The translations under genes were made by a program, and so were the position numbers. A stretch of 64,000 bases of DNA from the NCBI GenBank assembly GCA_907163375.1, contig CAJQUW010015600.1:1-64000 (forward strand), written 5' to 3'. Positions within the stretch are counted from its first letter, which is position 1. The number at the start of each line of letters is the position of its first letter. Source of the stretch: Prostheceraeus crozeri (taxonomy: Eukaryota; Platyhelminthes; Polycladida; Euryleptidae). Below the pieces are notes generated by a model. The model ran no database searches and was not told the DNA's origin. It saw nothing but the letters and a program-made list of their open reading frames with translations. Below are positions 1 through 12,399 of this stretch, in pieces.

Positions 1-54
1 TTGTCAGCTATCATCACTAAGATACGAATGTCCATGGACACTTTAAAAAAAGTC

Positions 55-1791
55 CTCGTTCAAAATTTTTCACTCTTTTTCTAAAGCGATTTTTCATAGG
101 TTCTAGCAATAGTTTGGCGTCTGTCTTTGGTACAATTGCAGCACATGCACGAAACTTTCTCTCAGTCACTCGAATTTTCAAAAATGTCTGCTTCCCTGCC
201 TGATAGGTCCTAATCAATAAAAACGGGTTGTCTTTTCTAAGCTCGCTCCTGACTAGTTATCTTACAGCATCAACAAATCAAAATATTGCTGCGATAGATA
301 GCGATCTGCTTTATCTGATGGTGCAGAAGAGGTAAAGAAAGATGAAGAAATGAAGTCAGCAGAGTTACTAGAAAACCAGTTACTTTTTCAGATTTTCAAG
401 CTTGCAACTTCAAAATCGCAAATTTGCAATTTTGCATTTTTAAGGCTATGTATCAACTTTGCAGATCTGAAACCATCGATCGATATCATTGTATTTGCAT
501 ACAAACATGGAAGCTGCTGACAATGCACTATGACACTGTAGTCTACCATTGATGTCAATAGAAATGCTATAGCAATGTCAGTGTAAAGAAATCTATGGCC
601 ATTCTGAGCGCCATTTTTCTTTCTGAGCAAGTATTTCGGCAACCGTTGCCTGTTTCATGCAGGCTTCCCACATCGATGACATGGCAATTTAAACCTTCTC
701 TCGACGTGCTAGCCATACACATGTCATTCGAAAAAACAATTTAGGATCAGAATTAAAGTCGGCATTGCTGTTGTTAAAAAAACCAGCACAGATTTTGGAA
801 AAATGATCCAAAATAAAAACAAATGAAAAAATTTTGAAAACAAAATGATCCACTTAGATGAAGTTTTAGACGATGTAATAGAAAAATCCAATTAATGGGC
901 GTGCAGTAGCCGAGCGAAAAGAGAAATCGTTTCCGGGAAAACAATGATTGCAATTCTGTCATATGTCTTCACTGCAACTACATTAATCGTAGGAAAGTCA
1001 ATATGATTCAATGTCAAAACTGTGGGCAGAATGCCCATCTACCATGCGTCGGTCTTACCAAAGCAAAAGCCTACACAATCCCGATTTGGCATTGCAGTAA
1101 TTGTTTCATTCACTCCAAGTCATACTCAAATGTGACTTCGCCCAATAAGTTTCTTGGTATTAAACTCTTTCGATCAATTAATGAGTTTATTCCACTATGA
1201 CGATCAAGGATTCCTGTACTCCGCATTATACCTAAAGGGGCACGAATCTTAGTTGCGAAGCTTTTGCGGATACGCTGAATTTGGTTCGATCTCAAAACTC
1301 CTTAGCAGCTTTGTCTCGTTTTTTCTCCTTTAGCTTTTGTTGCTTGCGTAAACCAAAGGAGATGAAGAATGTTCCTAATGCTCCTACATTGACCTTTATT
1401 GTAAAGAAGCAAACTATCCTGTTTATGCAAGGTCAAATTGTTCCCGATGTGGAAGGAACTGACTTGCCAATGTATTCGAAGAAAACAGTTCGAAATGAAA
1501 CTGAGTTCGAGGTTCAATTCAAAATAAGAAAATTAGAGGCTTTAAAAATTCAGACGGTGACATTAAAGCTGCCGTTCGGTCACTTTCGTCGGATGATGCT
1601 ACTTCTCCTCGTTCTGAAGAAACCTTGCAATCACTGATTTCAAAGCATCCTCCTGCTCTGCTTGACTTAAACATCCCGGACCCACCAGATAGTGTCATCT
1701 TCTTTCCTTGTAATCGGTCTTGATGACGTTCTATCAGCTCTACGCTCTCTTTCTCCAAGTACCTCTTCTGGAATGGATGGCATTAGAATTC
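55..1791 (+). repeat. Left arm of a 1.74-kb inverted duplication
   Basis: Read forward, this stretch matches the reverse complement of 7751-9488 almost base for base; in the parts I aligned by eye there are only scattered substitutions and a few single-base indels. Both arms are about 1737 bases long. The arm contains the 5' leader, PHD-finger frame and start of the RT region of a retroelement whose fuller copy lies on the minus strand from 9488 leftward. It stops inside the RT N-terminal region, just after a conserved Gly-Met-Asp-Gly segment. No target duplication is obvious at the outer ends. Confidence 0.9.
950..1200 (+). pseudogene. PHD-finger frame of the retroelement, left copy
   Basis: The forward frame reads CLHC, about eleven residues, CQNC, four residues, His, two residues, Cys, then after a Trp a final CSNC. 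This is the C4HC3 spacing of a PHD zinc finger. A second copy is at 8343-8609 on the other strand. PHD fingers occur in ORF1 of several non-LTR retroelements, where a nucleic-acid or chromatin contact role is presumed. The frame ends at 1200 and the downstream RT start is in another frame, so this copy is a fragment. Confidence 0.6.
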
Positions 1792-2570
1792 AGAAAGGCG
1801 GTGGCCGAGCTCTTTTATGAAACGGCTTGTGGTCTTCCCATATAAACCAGAGGTTTCAACCGCTACTGGCTCGAAAATGAAAGGCCCATTGATGATGATG
1901 GTTGGATATCTTGTGCACTTTGCACTTTCGGCACCTGAAAATCCGGCTTCAATGGCTGAGTCGATCAGGTGCGATTGTGCGAACGTGTCGACGCATGTGA
2001 AGTCCCACGCTAACAGCCTTCCATGCCGGAGAGGGAAAGTTGACATCCCGTCTGGTCGCTTGCCATCATCGCGACTACCGGCTCGAGGATTGATGGAATT
2101 CCTGCGCCTGTAGGGATCGCCTGATTATGTCATTTACTTCGGAATGACGCTGAGCTCTTCCAGAATTGAAACGACAAGACAAGGGATGAAGGCCCAACTT
2201 GTCGATCATACCGCCACATCGGCATTGATGAGGTACACAAAATACTGCTCCAACCGTTTGTCCGATAGCGATCTGGAAAGCATTGTCGTCCAAATGGGCT
2301 TCCATCGATGAAATAGGATAAGCAGAAAATCAAGAACCACTTTCTGATCTTTTGGCCGCAAGTAGGCGCGCACGATCAAATTTGTTGGAGTGGGCCCACA
2401 GAATGTCAAAATGATGCTCTTATCGAATATTGTCCCATATTTCTTGCTTAGCAAAATCCTTGGAAGATGGAATTCTATCTTCGCTTCCTCCATAGTAAAG
2501 ACACAGGCAAGTCCGCAACATTTTGTAAGATAGACTCCACCAGATCCTCTGTTGAATATAAAGAAATATA
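1783..2570 (-). pseudogene. C-terminal third of the PHD-RT element
   Basis: Minus-strand frames contain STEDLVES near 2550, SRARLLA-like and PISSMEAHLDD segments, a Cys cluster CRCGG with LGLHPLSC near 2200, and an ending VAVETSGLYG with FIKELGHRLSEF near 1790. These are the order and kind of motifs found after the RT domain in the family seen at 6568-8005. The sequence continues that protein after the LINE insertion. A stop and frame changes are present. The 3' end is cut at 1791, exactly where the inverted left arm begins. Confidence 0.65.
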
Positions 2571-3124
2571 ATCCTCTGTTGTGCGCTCTTGTTGTTTATC
2601 GGGCTATAAGTTGGTAAAATAGATACTGTGGTTTTTACGCGTGGTTTTTGCATTCGTTCGGATCGTTGTTCCCTGGTCTTTATGTTTCTGGTGTTGATTT
2701 TCCACGTTTTTGCCACACCTACTGGTAATTTGGGATTATTTGTGGATTCTATTGTCAAGTAGCGTGAATACTGCTCCATGCTTGTCATTACCTCCGTGTC
2801 CAGATATTCCAGTGTATTGTGCATTCATCCTACGTCATCGTTCGCAGTTCATCGTTCTCTATATTGGGTTTCCGTATTGATTGTTGGTGTTCTGACCAGC
2901 TGGTATTGTCAGCTGCTGAAACTATAATCAGTTGTTATTGAGGCGTCAGCAAAAGGACCCCTGTTCGAAGAAAACCGGAAAATCGATTTTTCCTCACGTG
3001 ATCAGTGTTCGTCATATCGTTGCGTTCTCTTTTTCTTTGGTTGCGTCGGTGGTTTCTAATCACAGCTATCGGCAGCGGCCTAAGTTTCAATACATCTGAT
3101 TGTGAGTGGTGAATAGCTGTTATC

Positions 3125-3852
3125 ATGAGTACGCCAAACAATAAAAGAAACACACGTTCAGGTTCAGCTGCTGGTGTTTCGCTTTCTGACATCAAGCAAT
3201 TACTGAAAGAAACGAAGGATGAAATCATTATGAAGATCGCGCAGGATTTGAATGCCATGAAAGTTGAGTTTGAATCGTTAAAATGCAAAATCAATGATAT
3301 TGAACATTCTGTGACTACAGTCCAACGTGGCTATGAAAACGTCAAAGCAGAAATAGGTAACATCTACCATACGATCAATAAGACCGAGGAACAGCTTTTC
3401 CCATTGTTTTTTGATGAAATGAGTCAAAGGCTTGAATGAATTGACAACATTGTTATTAGAGGTATAGCAGAGGCTGATGATAGGACTGTTGATGAGAGAC
3501 AAGATAGGGATCGTCAGAATGTGGTGAAATTTTGAAAGAAATGCAACTTTCTACGGTAGAGGTTACTGATATAAAACGCATTGGTCGGTTTCGGCCTGAT
3601 TTTGGACCGCGTCCTATAAGGCTATCCACTAAAACCTCCAAAGAGAAGCAGGATATACTTAGAAGGGGCAAATTGTTGCGAAATTCTTCGAGGTTCAAGT
3701 CCGTATATGTTAGCAATGATCTGACGCAGACTCAGCAAGCAGCTTTAAAGGCTCAGAGGCAAGAGCTTAGACGCAGACGAGACAATAGTGAAGACGTTGT
3801 TATCTTCAGAAATCAAGTAACTCGGCGCTCTGATATTAGAAATTTTCGATGA
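3125..3852 (+). pseudogene. LINE copy 1, ORF1 protein
   Basis: Begins with a Met followed by a polar, Ser/Arg-rich tail, then a long heptad-like helical stretch (about residues 20-100) that looks like a coiled coil. A region with NIVIRGIAE and IKRIGRF follows, with a basic end rich in Arg. The layout matches ORF1 of the related copy at 53147-53898 (NVIVSGIHE, VQRLGRS at equivalent places). It is presumably an RNA-binding, self-associating ORF1. A stop at 3437 and a frame change near 3530 break it. Confidence 0.65.
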
Positions 3853-3904
3853 ATTTTTTATCCACGTATCCTCACAGTTATGCCACAGACTCGACTACCT
3901 CTTA

Positions 3905-6483
3905 CGTAAGAAATCCAAAGCTCCGAAGGTTCTCCTTGCTAATGCGAGATCCGTTGTCAACAAATTAGATGAATTAAATGCAACTGTATCCATGCTAAAG
4001 CCTGAAGTTATACTTATCACCGAATCATGGTTGCACCCAGATATTGATGACTCTGTTTGCAGAATTCATGATTATATTTTCTTTCGTGACGACCGTGCAA
4101 ACCGGAAAGGAGGTAGTATTTGCGCTTGGATCCATCAAAGTTTATGTCAAAAACAAAGACAACCCACAGTGACCAAACCACATTCTATTGAACTTTTGAC
4201 TTTAGAATTTGTGAACATTACTTGCATCCTGGCTTACGTTCCTCCTAATCTTCGTGCTAATGACCATGAGACTATTTCTCTTTTCTTGCTGCAAGAGCTT
4301 GATGATGTTTTGACTGGCAATGTTGATGCTAATTTGATGATATGTGGGGACTTCAATAACTTCCATACAGCTGTGTTTTCTGAAGATTTTAACTTAATAC
4401 AGTTATTTGTCCTACCAGGTCAAACAATATTCTTGACCATGTTTGGATAGATGACGAGCTTAGTCTTCTTTATGAAGAAACAGCGCACATCGGTCCGCCT
4501 TTGAGTACTTCAGACCATAACTGTGTTGTCCTGAACCCAAGAGACTCTGACAAATTACATGTACGTAACTGTAAACGTGTTGTAGAGGTTTGGGACTATA
4601 GACAGTCTAATGTTCAGGAGTTTGTCTCTATTTTGTCTACGATGGACTTTAAGATCTTGAATAATTGTTCCTCCGTGAATGATATGCTTCATATGTTTTA
4701 TGAATTGTTATTTTCTGCAGCCGAATGTTTCCCACGTGAGTTTGTGACATTTTCTAAAAGTGACAAACCGTGGATTATTCCTTCTTTAAAGTCTCTCATC
4801 AGTAAGTGATGGAAAGCATTCAGAGATAAAGATTGGGCTTTGTTCGAACATTACAAACATCGTGTACAGGCTGAGATTTTCAAGGCAAAACTTAAATGGG
4901 CTGAAAAGCATTCTAATTCGGCAAAAGATTGCTGGTCCGTCATGAACGAGGTGCGAGGCATTAAAGGTAAAGACATGTTCGAAAATTTGATAAATGAATT
5001 TGGCAGTTGTAATAATTTAATTGATTCTTTGACTACCACATTCCAAAGAAATTTCAATGATACTTGTGACGACGATTTCTACAGTGACATTACTGACGTT
5101 TGGAATTTTTCTGCTTCTGAGCACGATGTATTCAAGACAATAAATTCTTTGAAAGTAAACAAATCAGCTGGTCCCGATCATATCCCACCTCGACTTTTGC
5201 GCATTGGTGCTTCTCTATTGAGCGCTCCTATTAGAAGCATTGTCAATGCTTCTATTGATCAGAGCACATTTCCGAGTGAACTCAAAATTGCCGAAATTCA
5301 TCCCATTCCAAAGAAAAGTGCTCCTACCATCAATGACTTACGTCCTATTTCGGTTCTATCGGCTTTATCCAAGGTCATTGAGAGACTGATTTTAAGTGAA
5401 ATTAAGACATCACTCATCCATTGTTGCGGTGTAGAACAACATGCATACAGACCTTTGGGATCCACCACAAGTGCGTTAGTGGCCATTACAAATGAAATAA
5501 AGGCTCTTATGGGAAAGGACGGTACTATTGATGTTCGTGTGTCCTGCTTAGATTTAACGAAAGCGCTCGAAAATATTCTTCATAACAAGCTCTTGAATTA
5601 CTTATCATCTATGGGGATGGAAAGTGGACTAATTAGTTGGTTGAATTCCTATTTGAGTGAACGAACGCAGTTTGTATCCATCGATGGTCATTGTGGTGTT
5701 CAGTCCAAAGTCACATCAGGAGTCCCACAGGGGTCAATTCTTGGGCCATTCAACGCCATGATGGGATGTGTTGCCTTTTCAAGTCATCTCTGTAAAATTA
5801 TAAAATGCGCCGATGATATGACTGTAATCGAACCAATTTTCCGAGACAATCCAACACGGTCTGAAATAGACTCCATTATCTTTTCTCTTTCCGACATTGG
5901 AGTCACTATCAATATGAATAAAAGCAAGCAAATTTTGATATAATGTACTAAAACTTTTCCTGATTGTACCAATTTGAAGTTTGAAAATGTTAAGTCAGTG
6001 AAAATTTTAGGCTTTATTTTACATGATTCCTTATCTTGGGATCATCAAATTTCTGTTGTTCTGAAGAAAGCTTCCTCTCGTCTGTATGTTATTCGCGTTC
6101 TAAAAGCTATGTTAAGTAAAAAATACCTTATAGACGTCTATCACTCACTAATAACGAGTTTGATTATGTATACATCCCCTGTTTATGGCTACTTACCTGT
6201 AAAGTTGTTAACAAAGCTAGAACGATTTCAACGGCGTGCACATAAGATCATTTGTGGTCCTAATTTTCACTGTGATAGCTTCCCTCAAATTGTAAACCTT
6301 TTTGAACAGAGGGCTATTGATTTCCTTTTGAAATGTGAGAGTTCAACTTTGCATCCGCTGAACAACTTGATTCCTGAAAGACTACGCTCCAGTAAACATT
6401 TTCGTGTTCCTTTTTATTGCACTACCAGGTACTTGAACTCATTTTTACCATGGTCATGTATTTTGTATAATCAGCGAACGTAG
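3905..6483 (+). pseudogene. LINE copy 1, ORF2: APE endonuclease plus reverse transcriptase
   Basis: The endonuclease part starts with VLLANARSVVNKLDEL and continues with LITESWL, GGSICAWI, CGDFN (about 4340) and STSDHNCVV (4501-4530), the AP-endonuclease-like motifs of non-LTR elements. The RT part (about 5100-5943) has AGPDHIPPRLL, LRPISVLSALSKVIERL, SGVPQGSILGP and a catalytic box reading CADD where YADD is usual. A C-terminal region (5974-6483) contains LERFQRRAHKIICG. Frame changes or stops occur near 4430, 4809 and 5943. Dead but fairly complete. Confidence 0.8.
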
Positions 6484-6544
6484 TACAAACTGTCTTCATT
6501 TTGTCGTAAAGCCATGTCATTTCTTTATTTATTCACTTGAACAT

Positions 6545-6567
6545 TGTATTCTTGATTCTTGATTCTT
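6545..6567 (+). repeat. 3' terminal 7-mer tandem repeat of LINE copy 1
   Basis: Three copies of ATTCTTG close the LINE and abut RT sequence of the host retroelement. This marks the 3' end and supports a CR1/L2-like assignment. Confidence 0.7.
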
Positions 6568-8005
6568 GATAGGAAAACTGGAAGAGCAATATCACTATGA
6601 CGTCGAATTCCTAAACCACCATGCTTCGTTGACAAAACAGCTTGAGATGAACTTGGACCTATGAAATCAACATTAGCAGTCCTCGTCAAGTAATTGATGA
6701 TGGTAGAATCCAAAGAATGTGAAAGGTCAGTGCATTTGTAGAGGGGAGTAGTTCTGAGGAAGTAAGTTAATTTTAGCACAGAAAAGCAATGCTTCGGTAT
6801 GGAGAAGCCGCATGCTAATCCAAGAGACCAACACGTTCCATCATTATTTTAACTTCATTATACTTCTTTGATATTGCACCTGAAATTGACTCCGATGACA
6901 AAGGCGCTCCGAAAAGGCGTGTATTGTCTTTATTCACTCGTTTAATTCCTGGCAAAAAGGCAGAATGGAATCTTGATCGGATGAATTGGTCATCTGTAGA
7001 CATGGATTCGAGGTGAAAAAGATGCTCTTTGAATTGTTCACTTCTAGTCCAAGATGCTTTAGTGCCGGGATTAGAATCTTGAGATCGCTTAGTATTTTCT
7101 CTGGTGGACCTGCAATTGTCCCATCATCGAGGTACCATACGGAGAGATCAGAAGTAATCTTGCGAATGACTGCATCAATTCCTGTGACGAACAAAGCTGG
7201 GCCAGCTGGATCTCCTTGCTTAATACCGGTGGAGGATAGTAACTTTTCCTCGCCATAAAACAGGAAGGAATCGTTTGATTATGCTTGGCAGAGGAGGTTG
7301 TAGAGGGAAGGAATTCTTCTGTAAGCTTCTTCAAGAATGACGTGAATGAATGAATGAATGAATGACGTAATGAATTGAATGCTTTCTTTATATCAAGCAT
7401 AACTAAAGCCTTGTCATGCGAAAGGTGCTCAACGTAATGCCGAATAGCGTGTACATTCTCCACGGGTGCCAAATCCTAAATGATGAGGATTCAATTCGCT
7501 TCCGAGATGGAGAGCTGCTTTCCGGAGTCCAATTATGGTTACGAGTCTTCTGATAGAATTACCCACTGCGATGGGTCTGATTCCACCATCCTTCTTTGAG
7601 AGAGAAATCAAACGCGCTGCGCAGAATAGAGGAAGAATATCCTTTGAAAGGTCACCTTTGAGGATAAAATTAAGAAAAAGAAGGTGAGTTCGCTATTTAA
7701 TTCGCCTCCAGATGCTGAGGCTTTCTTGGAAATTATGTCCAGTATATGTCGAATTCTAATGCCATCCATTCCAGAAGAGGTACTTGGAGAAAGAGAGCGT
7801 AGAGCTGATAGAACGTCATCAAGACCGATTACAAGGAAAGAAGATGACACTATCTGGTGGGTCCGGGATGTTTAAGTCAAGCAGAGCAGGAGGATGCTTT
7901 GAAATCAGTGATTGCAAGGTTTCTTCAGAACGAGGAGAAGTAGCATCATCCGACGAAAGTGACCGAACGGCAGCTTTAATGTCACCGTCTGAATTTTTAA
8001 AGCCT
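6568..8005 (-). pseudogene. Reverse transcriptase, N-terminal and catalytic part, of the PHD-RT element
   Basis: Minus-strand frames show, in order: a segment beginning DIKAAVRSLSSDD; a Ser-Ser-Gly-Met-Asp-Gly stretch; KKDGGIRPIAVGN (RT motif 2 region); VMLDIKKAFNSL (first catalytic Asp); and VWYLDDGTIAGPP near 7130 (the Y-x-D-D box). This order identifies an RT of a non-LTR-like family common in invertebrates; I cannot name the clade. The pieces lie in several frames with at least three shifts or stops, so the copy is dead. It ends at about 6568 in the conserved LPVFLS segment, where a LINE has inserted; the C-terminal part resumes near 2570. Confidence 0.75.
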
Positions 8006-9488
8006 CTAATTTTCTTATTTTGAATTGAACCTCGAACTCAGATTCATTTCGAACTGTTTTCTTCGAATACATTGGCAAGTCAGTTCCTTCCACATCGGGA
8101 ACAATTTGACCTTGCATAAACAGGATAGTTTGCTTCTTTACAATAAAGGTCAATGTAGGAGCATTAGGAACATTCTTCATCTCATTTGGTTTACGCAAGC
8201 AACAAAAGCTAAAGGAGAAAAAACGAGACAAAGCTGCTAAGGAGTTTTGAGATCGAACCAAATTCAGCGTATCCGCAAAAGCTTCGGCAACTAAGATTCG
8301 TGCCCCTTTAGGTATAATGCGGAGTACAGGAATCCTTGATCGTCATAATGGAATAAGACTCATTAATTGATCGAAAGAGTTAATACCAAGAAACTTATTG
8401 GGCGAAGTCACATTTGAGTATGCCTTGGAGTGAATGAAACAATTACTGCAATGCCAAATCGGGATTGTGTAGGCTTTTGCTTTGGTAAGACCGACGCATG
8501 GTAGATGGGCTTTCTGCCCACAGTTTTGACATTGAATCATATTGACTTTCCTACGATTAATGTAGTTGCAGTGAAGACATATGACAGAATTGCAATCATT
8601 GTTTCCGGAAACGATTTCTCTTTTCGCTCGGCTACTGCACGCCCATTAATTGGATTTTTCTATTACATCGTCTAAAACTTCATCTAAGTGGATCATTTTG
8701 TTTTCAAAATTTTTTCATTTGTTTTTATTTTGGATCATTTTTCCAAAATCTGTGCTGGTTTTTTTAACAACAGCAATGCCGACTTTAATTCTGATCCTAA
8801 ATTGTTTTTTCGAATGACATGTGTATGGCTAGCACGTCGAGAGAAGGTTTAAATTGCCATGTCACCGATGTGGGAACCCTGCATGAAACAGGCAACGGTT
8901 GCCGAAATACTTGCTCAGAAAGAAAAATGGCGCTCAGAATGGCCATAGATTTCTTTACACTGACATTGCTATAGCATTTCTATTGACATCAATGGTAGAC
9001 TACAGTGTCATAGTGCATTGTCAGTAGCTTCCATGTTTGTATGCAAATACAATGATATCGATCGATGGTTTCAGATCTGCAAAGTTGATACATAGCCTTA
9101 AAAATGCAAAATTGCAAATTTGCGATTTTGAAGTTTGCAAGCTTGAAAATCTGAAAAAGTAACTGGTTTTCTAGTAACTCTGCTGACTTCATTTCTTCAT
9201 CTTTCTTTACCTCTTCTGCACCATCAGATAAAGCAGATCGCTATCTATCGCAGCAATATTTTGATTTGTTGATGCTGTAAGATATCTAGTCAGGAGCGAG
9301 CTTAGAAAAAGACAACCCGTTTTTATTGATTAGGACCTATCAGGCAGGGAAGCAGACATTTTTGAAAATTCGAGTGACTGAGAGAAAGTTTCGTGCATGT
9401 GCTGCAATTGTACCAAAGACAGACGCCAAACTATTGCTAGAACCTATGAAAAATCGCTTTAGAAAAAGAGTGAAAAAGTTTGAACGAG
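7751..9488 (-). repeat. Right arm of the 1.74-kb inverted duplication
   Basis: Reverse complement of 55-1791. This arm is continuous with the rest of a minus-strand retroelement (RT region leftward to about 6568), so it is probably the original and the left arm the inverted copy. The outer end lies at 9488. The inner end is in the middle of coding sequence rather than at a natural element terminus. Confidence 0.9.
8343..8609 (-). pseudogene. PHD-finger frame of the minus-strand retroelement
   Basis: Same C4HC3 zinc-finger pattern as the left-arm copy: CLHC, CQNC, a His-x2-Cys pair and a final CSNC after Trp. It lies upstream of the RT region of the same element on the minus strand, so it is most likely the N-terminal part of the element's protein. 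The tract between finger and RT (about 8000-8340) is not open in one frame. The function is inferred from the finger only. Confidence 0.6.
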
Positions 9489-12035
9489 CAATTTTTTGAA
9501 CATTATATTTCAAATTCTAATTCTGAAAATCTTTGCTCTGTATGCCATTTCCTAATAGCGTACTGTGCAATGTTGTGAATAGTAATAAAATACTAGCCGA
9601 TACACAGCCCTCACATATTTTGATTTCAATAGCCATTTTGTGTGAAAGTCTTTCGTGTCGAAGCCGAATAGACGATTTGGAGCCCCAATTAACAACAACT
9701 GGTTTCAACCTGTACCCCTCTCAGTTGATATAGCGTGTTTTTTTTGGGTCCTTTTTTCTGATCCCGTGACCACACCCACCAACGCCGACCCGGCAGACGT
9801 CCAGTTCCTAGGGTGGGGAAGTATGTTGAACATCACCATATGAATGAAAATTGGTACCCTGAACTTTCAGGTAGCCTGGACCCTCTTGGCTACCGGTCTA
9901 CTAGGCTTACATGTGGTCTTTATGTGTCTCCCGACATGTAGCTCATAGACGAACTAGAATAATTCATGTGCAGAGACTGAATTTCACGTCTGATCCCAGC
10001 AGATAGCCACTTCTTCACTCGAGTGAATAATGTTCATATTAAGGAAGAAAATTAGAGAACTGATATCGCAAACAATTAGATCTATTTGGTAGGTCTAATC
10101 GCTGCTGCATGGTTGCGCATTCAAACCATACTATTTGACCATACGTAGGTACTCATTGAAGGAAGAATGCTCTCTTTGGAGCAAATGAGTGATCAGCATG
10201 ACACTCATAGAGCTTGAAATCCTCACTGACGCTCTATTTATCGTCCGATGGAACATAGTGCGATCGCATAACTCGAGATATTTATTGACGGCCTAAAGGA
10301 CGAATTGTCAGTTTGGCTCCACACAAGTGCCCCGTTGCGTCTTGCCTTCTGAGCATATGTAAATACAGTAAACAGTTGAGTACCTCCAAAGATTGCATTC
10401 AAGCAGTCTACATAAGCCTATCTACAAAACTGAGGAAATTTTGAAAGGTGGCCATTCCATGTTGCCAAATGTATGGATCCAACTTACTTGGGTAGGTTTG
10501 TACTGATCTAATGACGACATCTTTTTGTCAACAAGTAGTTGCAGTCGTCACATGTAGTAGACCGAGAGATGAAGCGAGGGACCGGAAGGATCCTACCCTG
10601 AGTTAACCCTTGATAATTCCTCGAAAAACAAGAGAATTTGCCAGATACGGATTTCATTGTTTTCATCAGTGGCCGATAGACACAAAGTGAAAATAGTAGT
10701 CTCAGGCCCCTTTCATACATGCGACTTATGCCGTGCGAAAATCTCACGAAAGTTTGTTTGACATTGCAGCCTATGGGGTGTTTCAAATATGTCGCGCGCT
10801 TTCATTTTGCCCTGAGTAAAACACTCAATTTTGGTTTTGACCTACCATTGATGTTCAACATCATGTCAAACTGATGACATGTTTTAGTTCAGCATGATAT
10901 GGATATAACTGCATTCTGAATTGCTAATTTTCGTTCGGTATAACCGATTGTATCTGGAATAATATCTTTGATTTCAAAGGTGTTGATGTTGTCGAACTTC
11001 GTTCAAATCAATCAATACTATCATCACGATAGCAAGAACGGTCACGGAAGAGGTAAAAAGTTGACTAAGTGTGGCTCCGCGGGAACACGCAACGGAACGG
11101 CCACGGAAGAGAGTAAAATTTTGAATATGTTAAAATCTGTCGCGGATACGAGCATTGAGCATAACGTCCATTGAGCATAACTTGGAAAATTTTCGAATTG
11201 CACCCCATGCCCGGTTATAGGACAGTGTCCATTTTAACCCACTTCCAGGACACAGCACTGCTATTCAGCGTGCTCGACTAACCCTAAAGCAATCTCAATT
11301 ACAAAATTTCTTCCACTCGGTGGAGAAAGATAGGCGAATTATTATTTTTCCGTAGCGTATACGCGTCGGATTCCAACATTGTCAAAATTTCTCTCTCTCA
11401 TCTTCTGTGTTAGTTCCGTTCATGATCCGTGGTGGACTCTAACTTATTTTCGAAATTTTTCGACTAACCCCTTCGCCGCTCCGGAAGAGTTCGAAAATCA
11501 TGGTTTTGGAACATCAACTTTTGACTATTCCCCTCCTGAACAAGGATGTCCAGAAACTGATCCAGACTGGCACTAAATGGGGCAAACCGCACATATTCTG
11601 AAGCCTCTCACCAAGATGTATTCAACGGCACCACTCCCGAGGCTGAATTTGGAACTTATGTTTTCTCGCTCATATTTGCCGATACGTCTCCTCCTCGTAC
11701 ATCGACAGAGAACTACATAAACGGAAGCGTTTTCAAGCATTACATGTGCTTTTTCGTTCTCCGTTGCGTCTCTCTCCCGTTCTCCGGTATGAATGTGTCT
11801 TTATGGCATTGTTTGAACTGTATGAAAGTCCCGATGCGTCAGAAGAGCAGTAGCAAGCACATTTGTCATCTGGGACATCGACTATCAGAAATCCTGTGCC
11901 GTTGTGTGCTAGCAGTCACGACTCCGAATGCAGGCGTATTTTCTGCTTGCATCAGGGACCATCGGGTTAGTTGCGTGCTGCCCAATTTGGACACTACAAC
12001 CGCATACCATCGGTGAAATTGTGGTTTGGGTGTTC
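9489..12035. other. No recognised feature
   Basis: About 2.5 kb between the inverted-repeat arm and the first PLE. Only short open frames of under 95 codons occur on either strand, none with a motif I recognise. I see no clear repeats, terminal inverted repeats or RNA genes in it. It could be old intergenic DNA or a decayed element. Confidence 0.5.
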
Positions 12036-12061
12036 GGAGGAGGAGGAGGAGGAGAGGAGGA
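12036..12061 (+). repeat. GGA microsatellite at the 3' end of A1
   Basis: Run of GGA units followed by GAGAGAGAGC. The leftward flank is unrelated sequence. The same tract starts copies A2 (about 16670) and A3 (28708). Confidence 0.85.
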
Positions 12062-12147
12062 GAGAGAGCAAGGAGAGGGCGGCTCCCCTTACTGTGCCAC
12101 TCGCACAAGTGATGTGAATGTGTACCCGAAGTGAATTATGAGAAAAA

Positions 12148-12204
12148 CTCGTAGCTGGAGGACACGTGTTTCAGTGTATTTTTCGTCAGCTCCAAATACA
12201 AGAT
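12148..12204 (-). ncRNA. Hammerhead-ribozyme-like motif, PLE copy A1
   Basis: On the minus strand: a stem I strand, CTGACGA (fits the CUGANGA core), about ten bases, GAAA, a short palindromic ACACGTGT that could form a tiny stem III, the GTC cleavage triplet, then the partner strand of stem I. Stem I pairs at about 12 of 13 positions. Hammerheads of type I with very short stem III are known from PLE terminal repeats. The weak point is stem II, which hardly pairs here. Identical motifs occur in A2 and A3. Confidence 0.5.
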
Positions 12205-12399
12205 TCTGTATCTTGACAGCAAACAATTGTGGGTGAGAGAAAGCTTATATACTCGACTGATAAGAGACCAGACTATTCGTTTTGAATTATATTCGTTGTC
12301 ACTTGCAGAATCTATGCATTGGAAAATTGCCTGATTGATGTTAAGTGGAATGTACTGGTTTCTAGACAATTTATCAGGGAATCAGAAACAAATTCTAGT

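Larger units (their letters stand above)
2571..6567 (+). mobile_element. CR1/L2-like non-LTR retrotransposon (LINE), copy 1
   Basis: About 4.0 kb on the plus strand: 5' leader, ORF1 (3125-3852), ORF2 with APE-type endonuclease and RT (3905-6483), and a short 3' tail ending in three copies of the 7-mer ATTCTTG. Ends with short tandem repeats rather than poly-A are typical of CR1/L2-type LINEs. It is inserted in the minus-strand PHD-RT element, splitting that protein between LPVFLS (6568) and STEDLVES (about 2550). A related copy lies at 52680-56642. Boundaries are accurate to about 10 bases; I could not fix the target duplication. Confidence 0.8.

Noticed and set aside
1281-1637. 118-codon frame duplicated at 7905-8261
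   Set aside because: It runs through the linker between PHD finger and RT, and the RT-like residues downstream are in another frame. I could not show it is the true frame.
1519-1758. Mirrored 79-codon frame also present at 7784-8023
   Set aside because: It is antisense to the RT start in both inverted-repeat arms and has no domain; its duplication only reflects the arms.
10508-10786. 92-codon minus-strand frame as a gene
   Set aside because: No recognisable domain and isolated in non-coding DNA.
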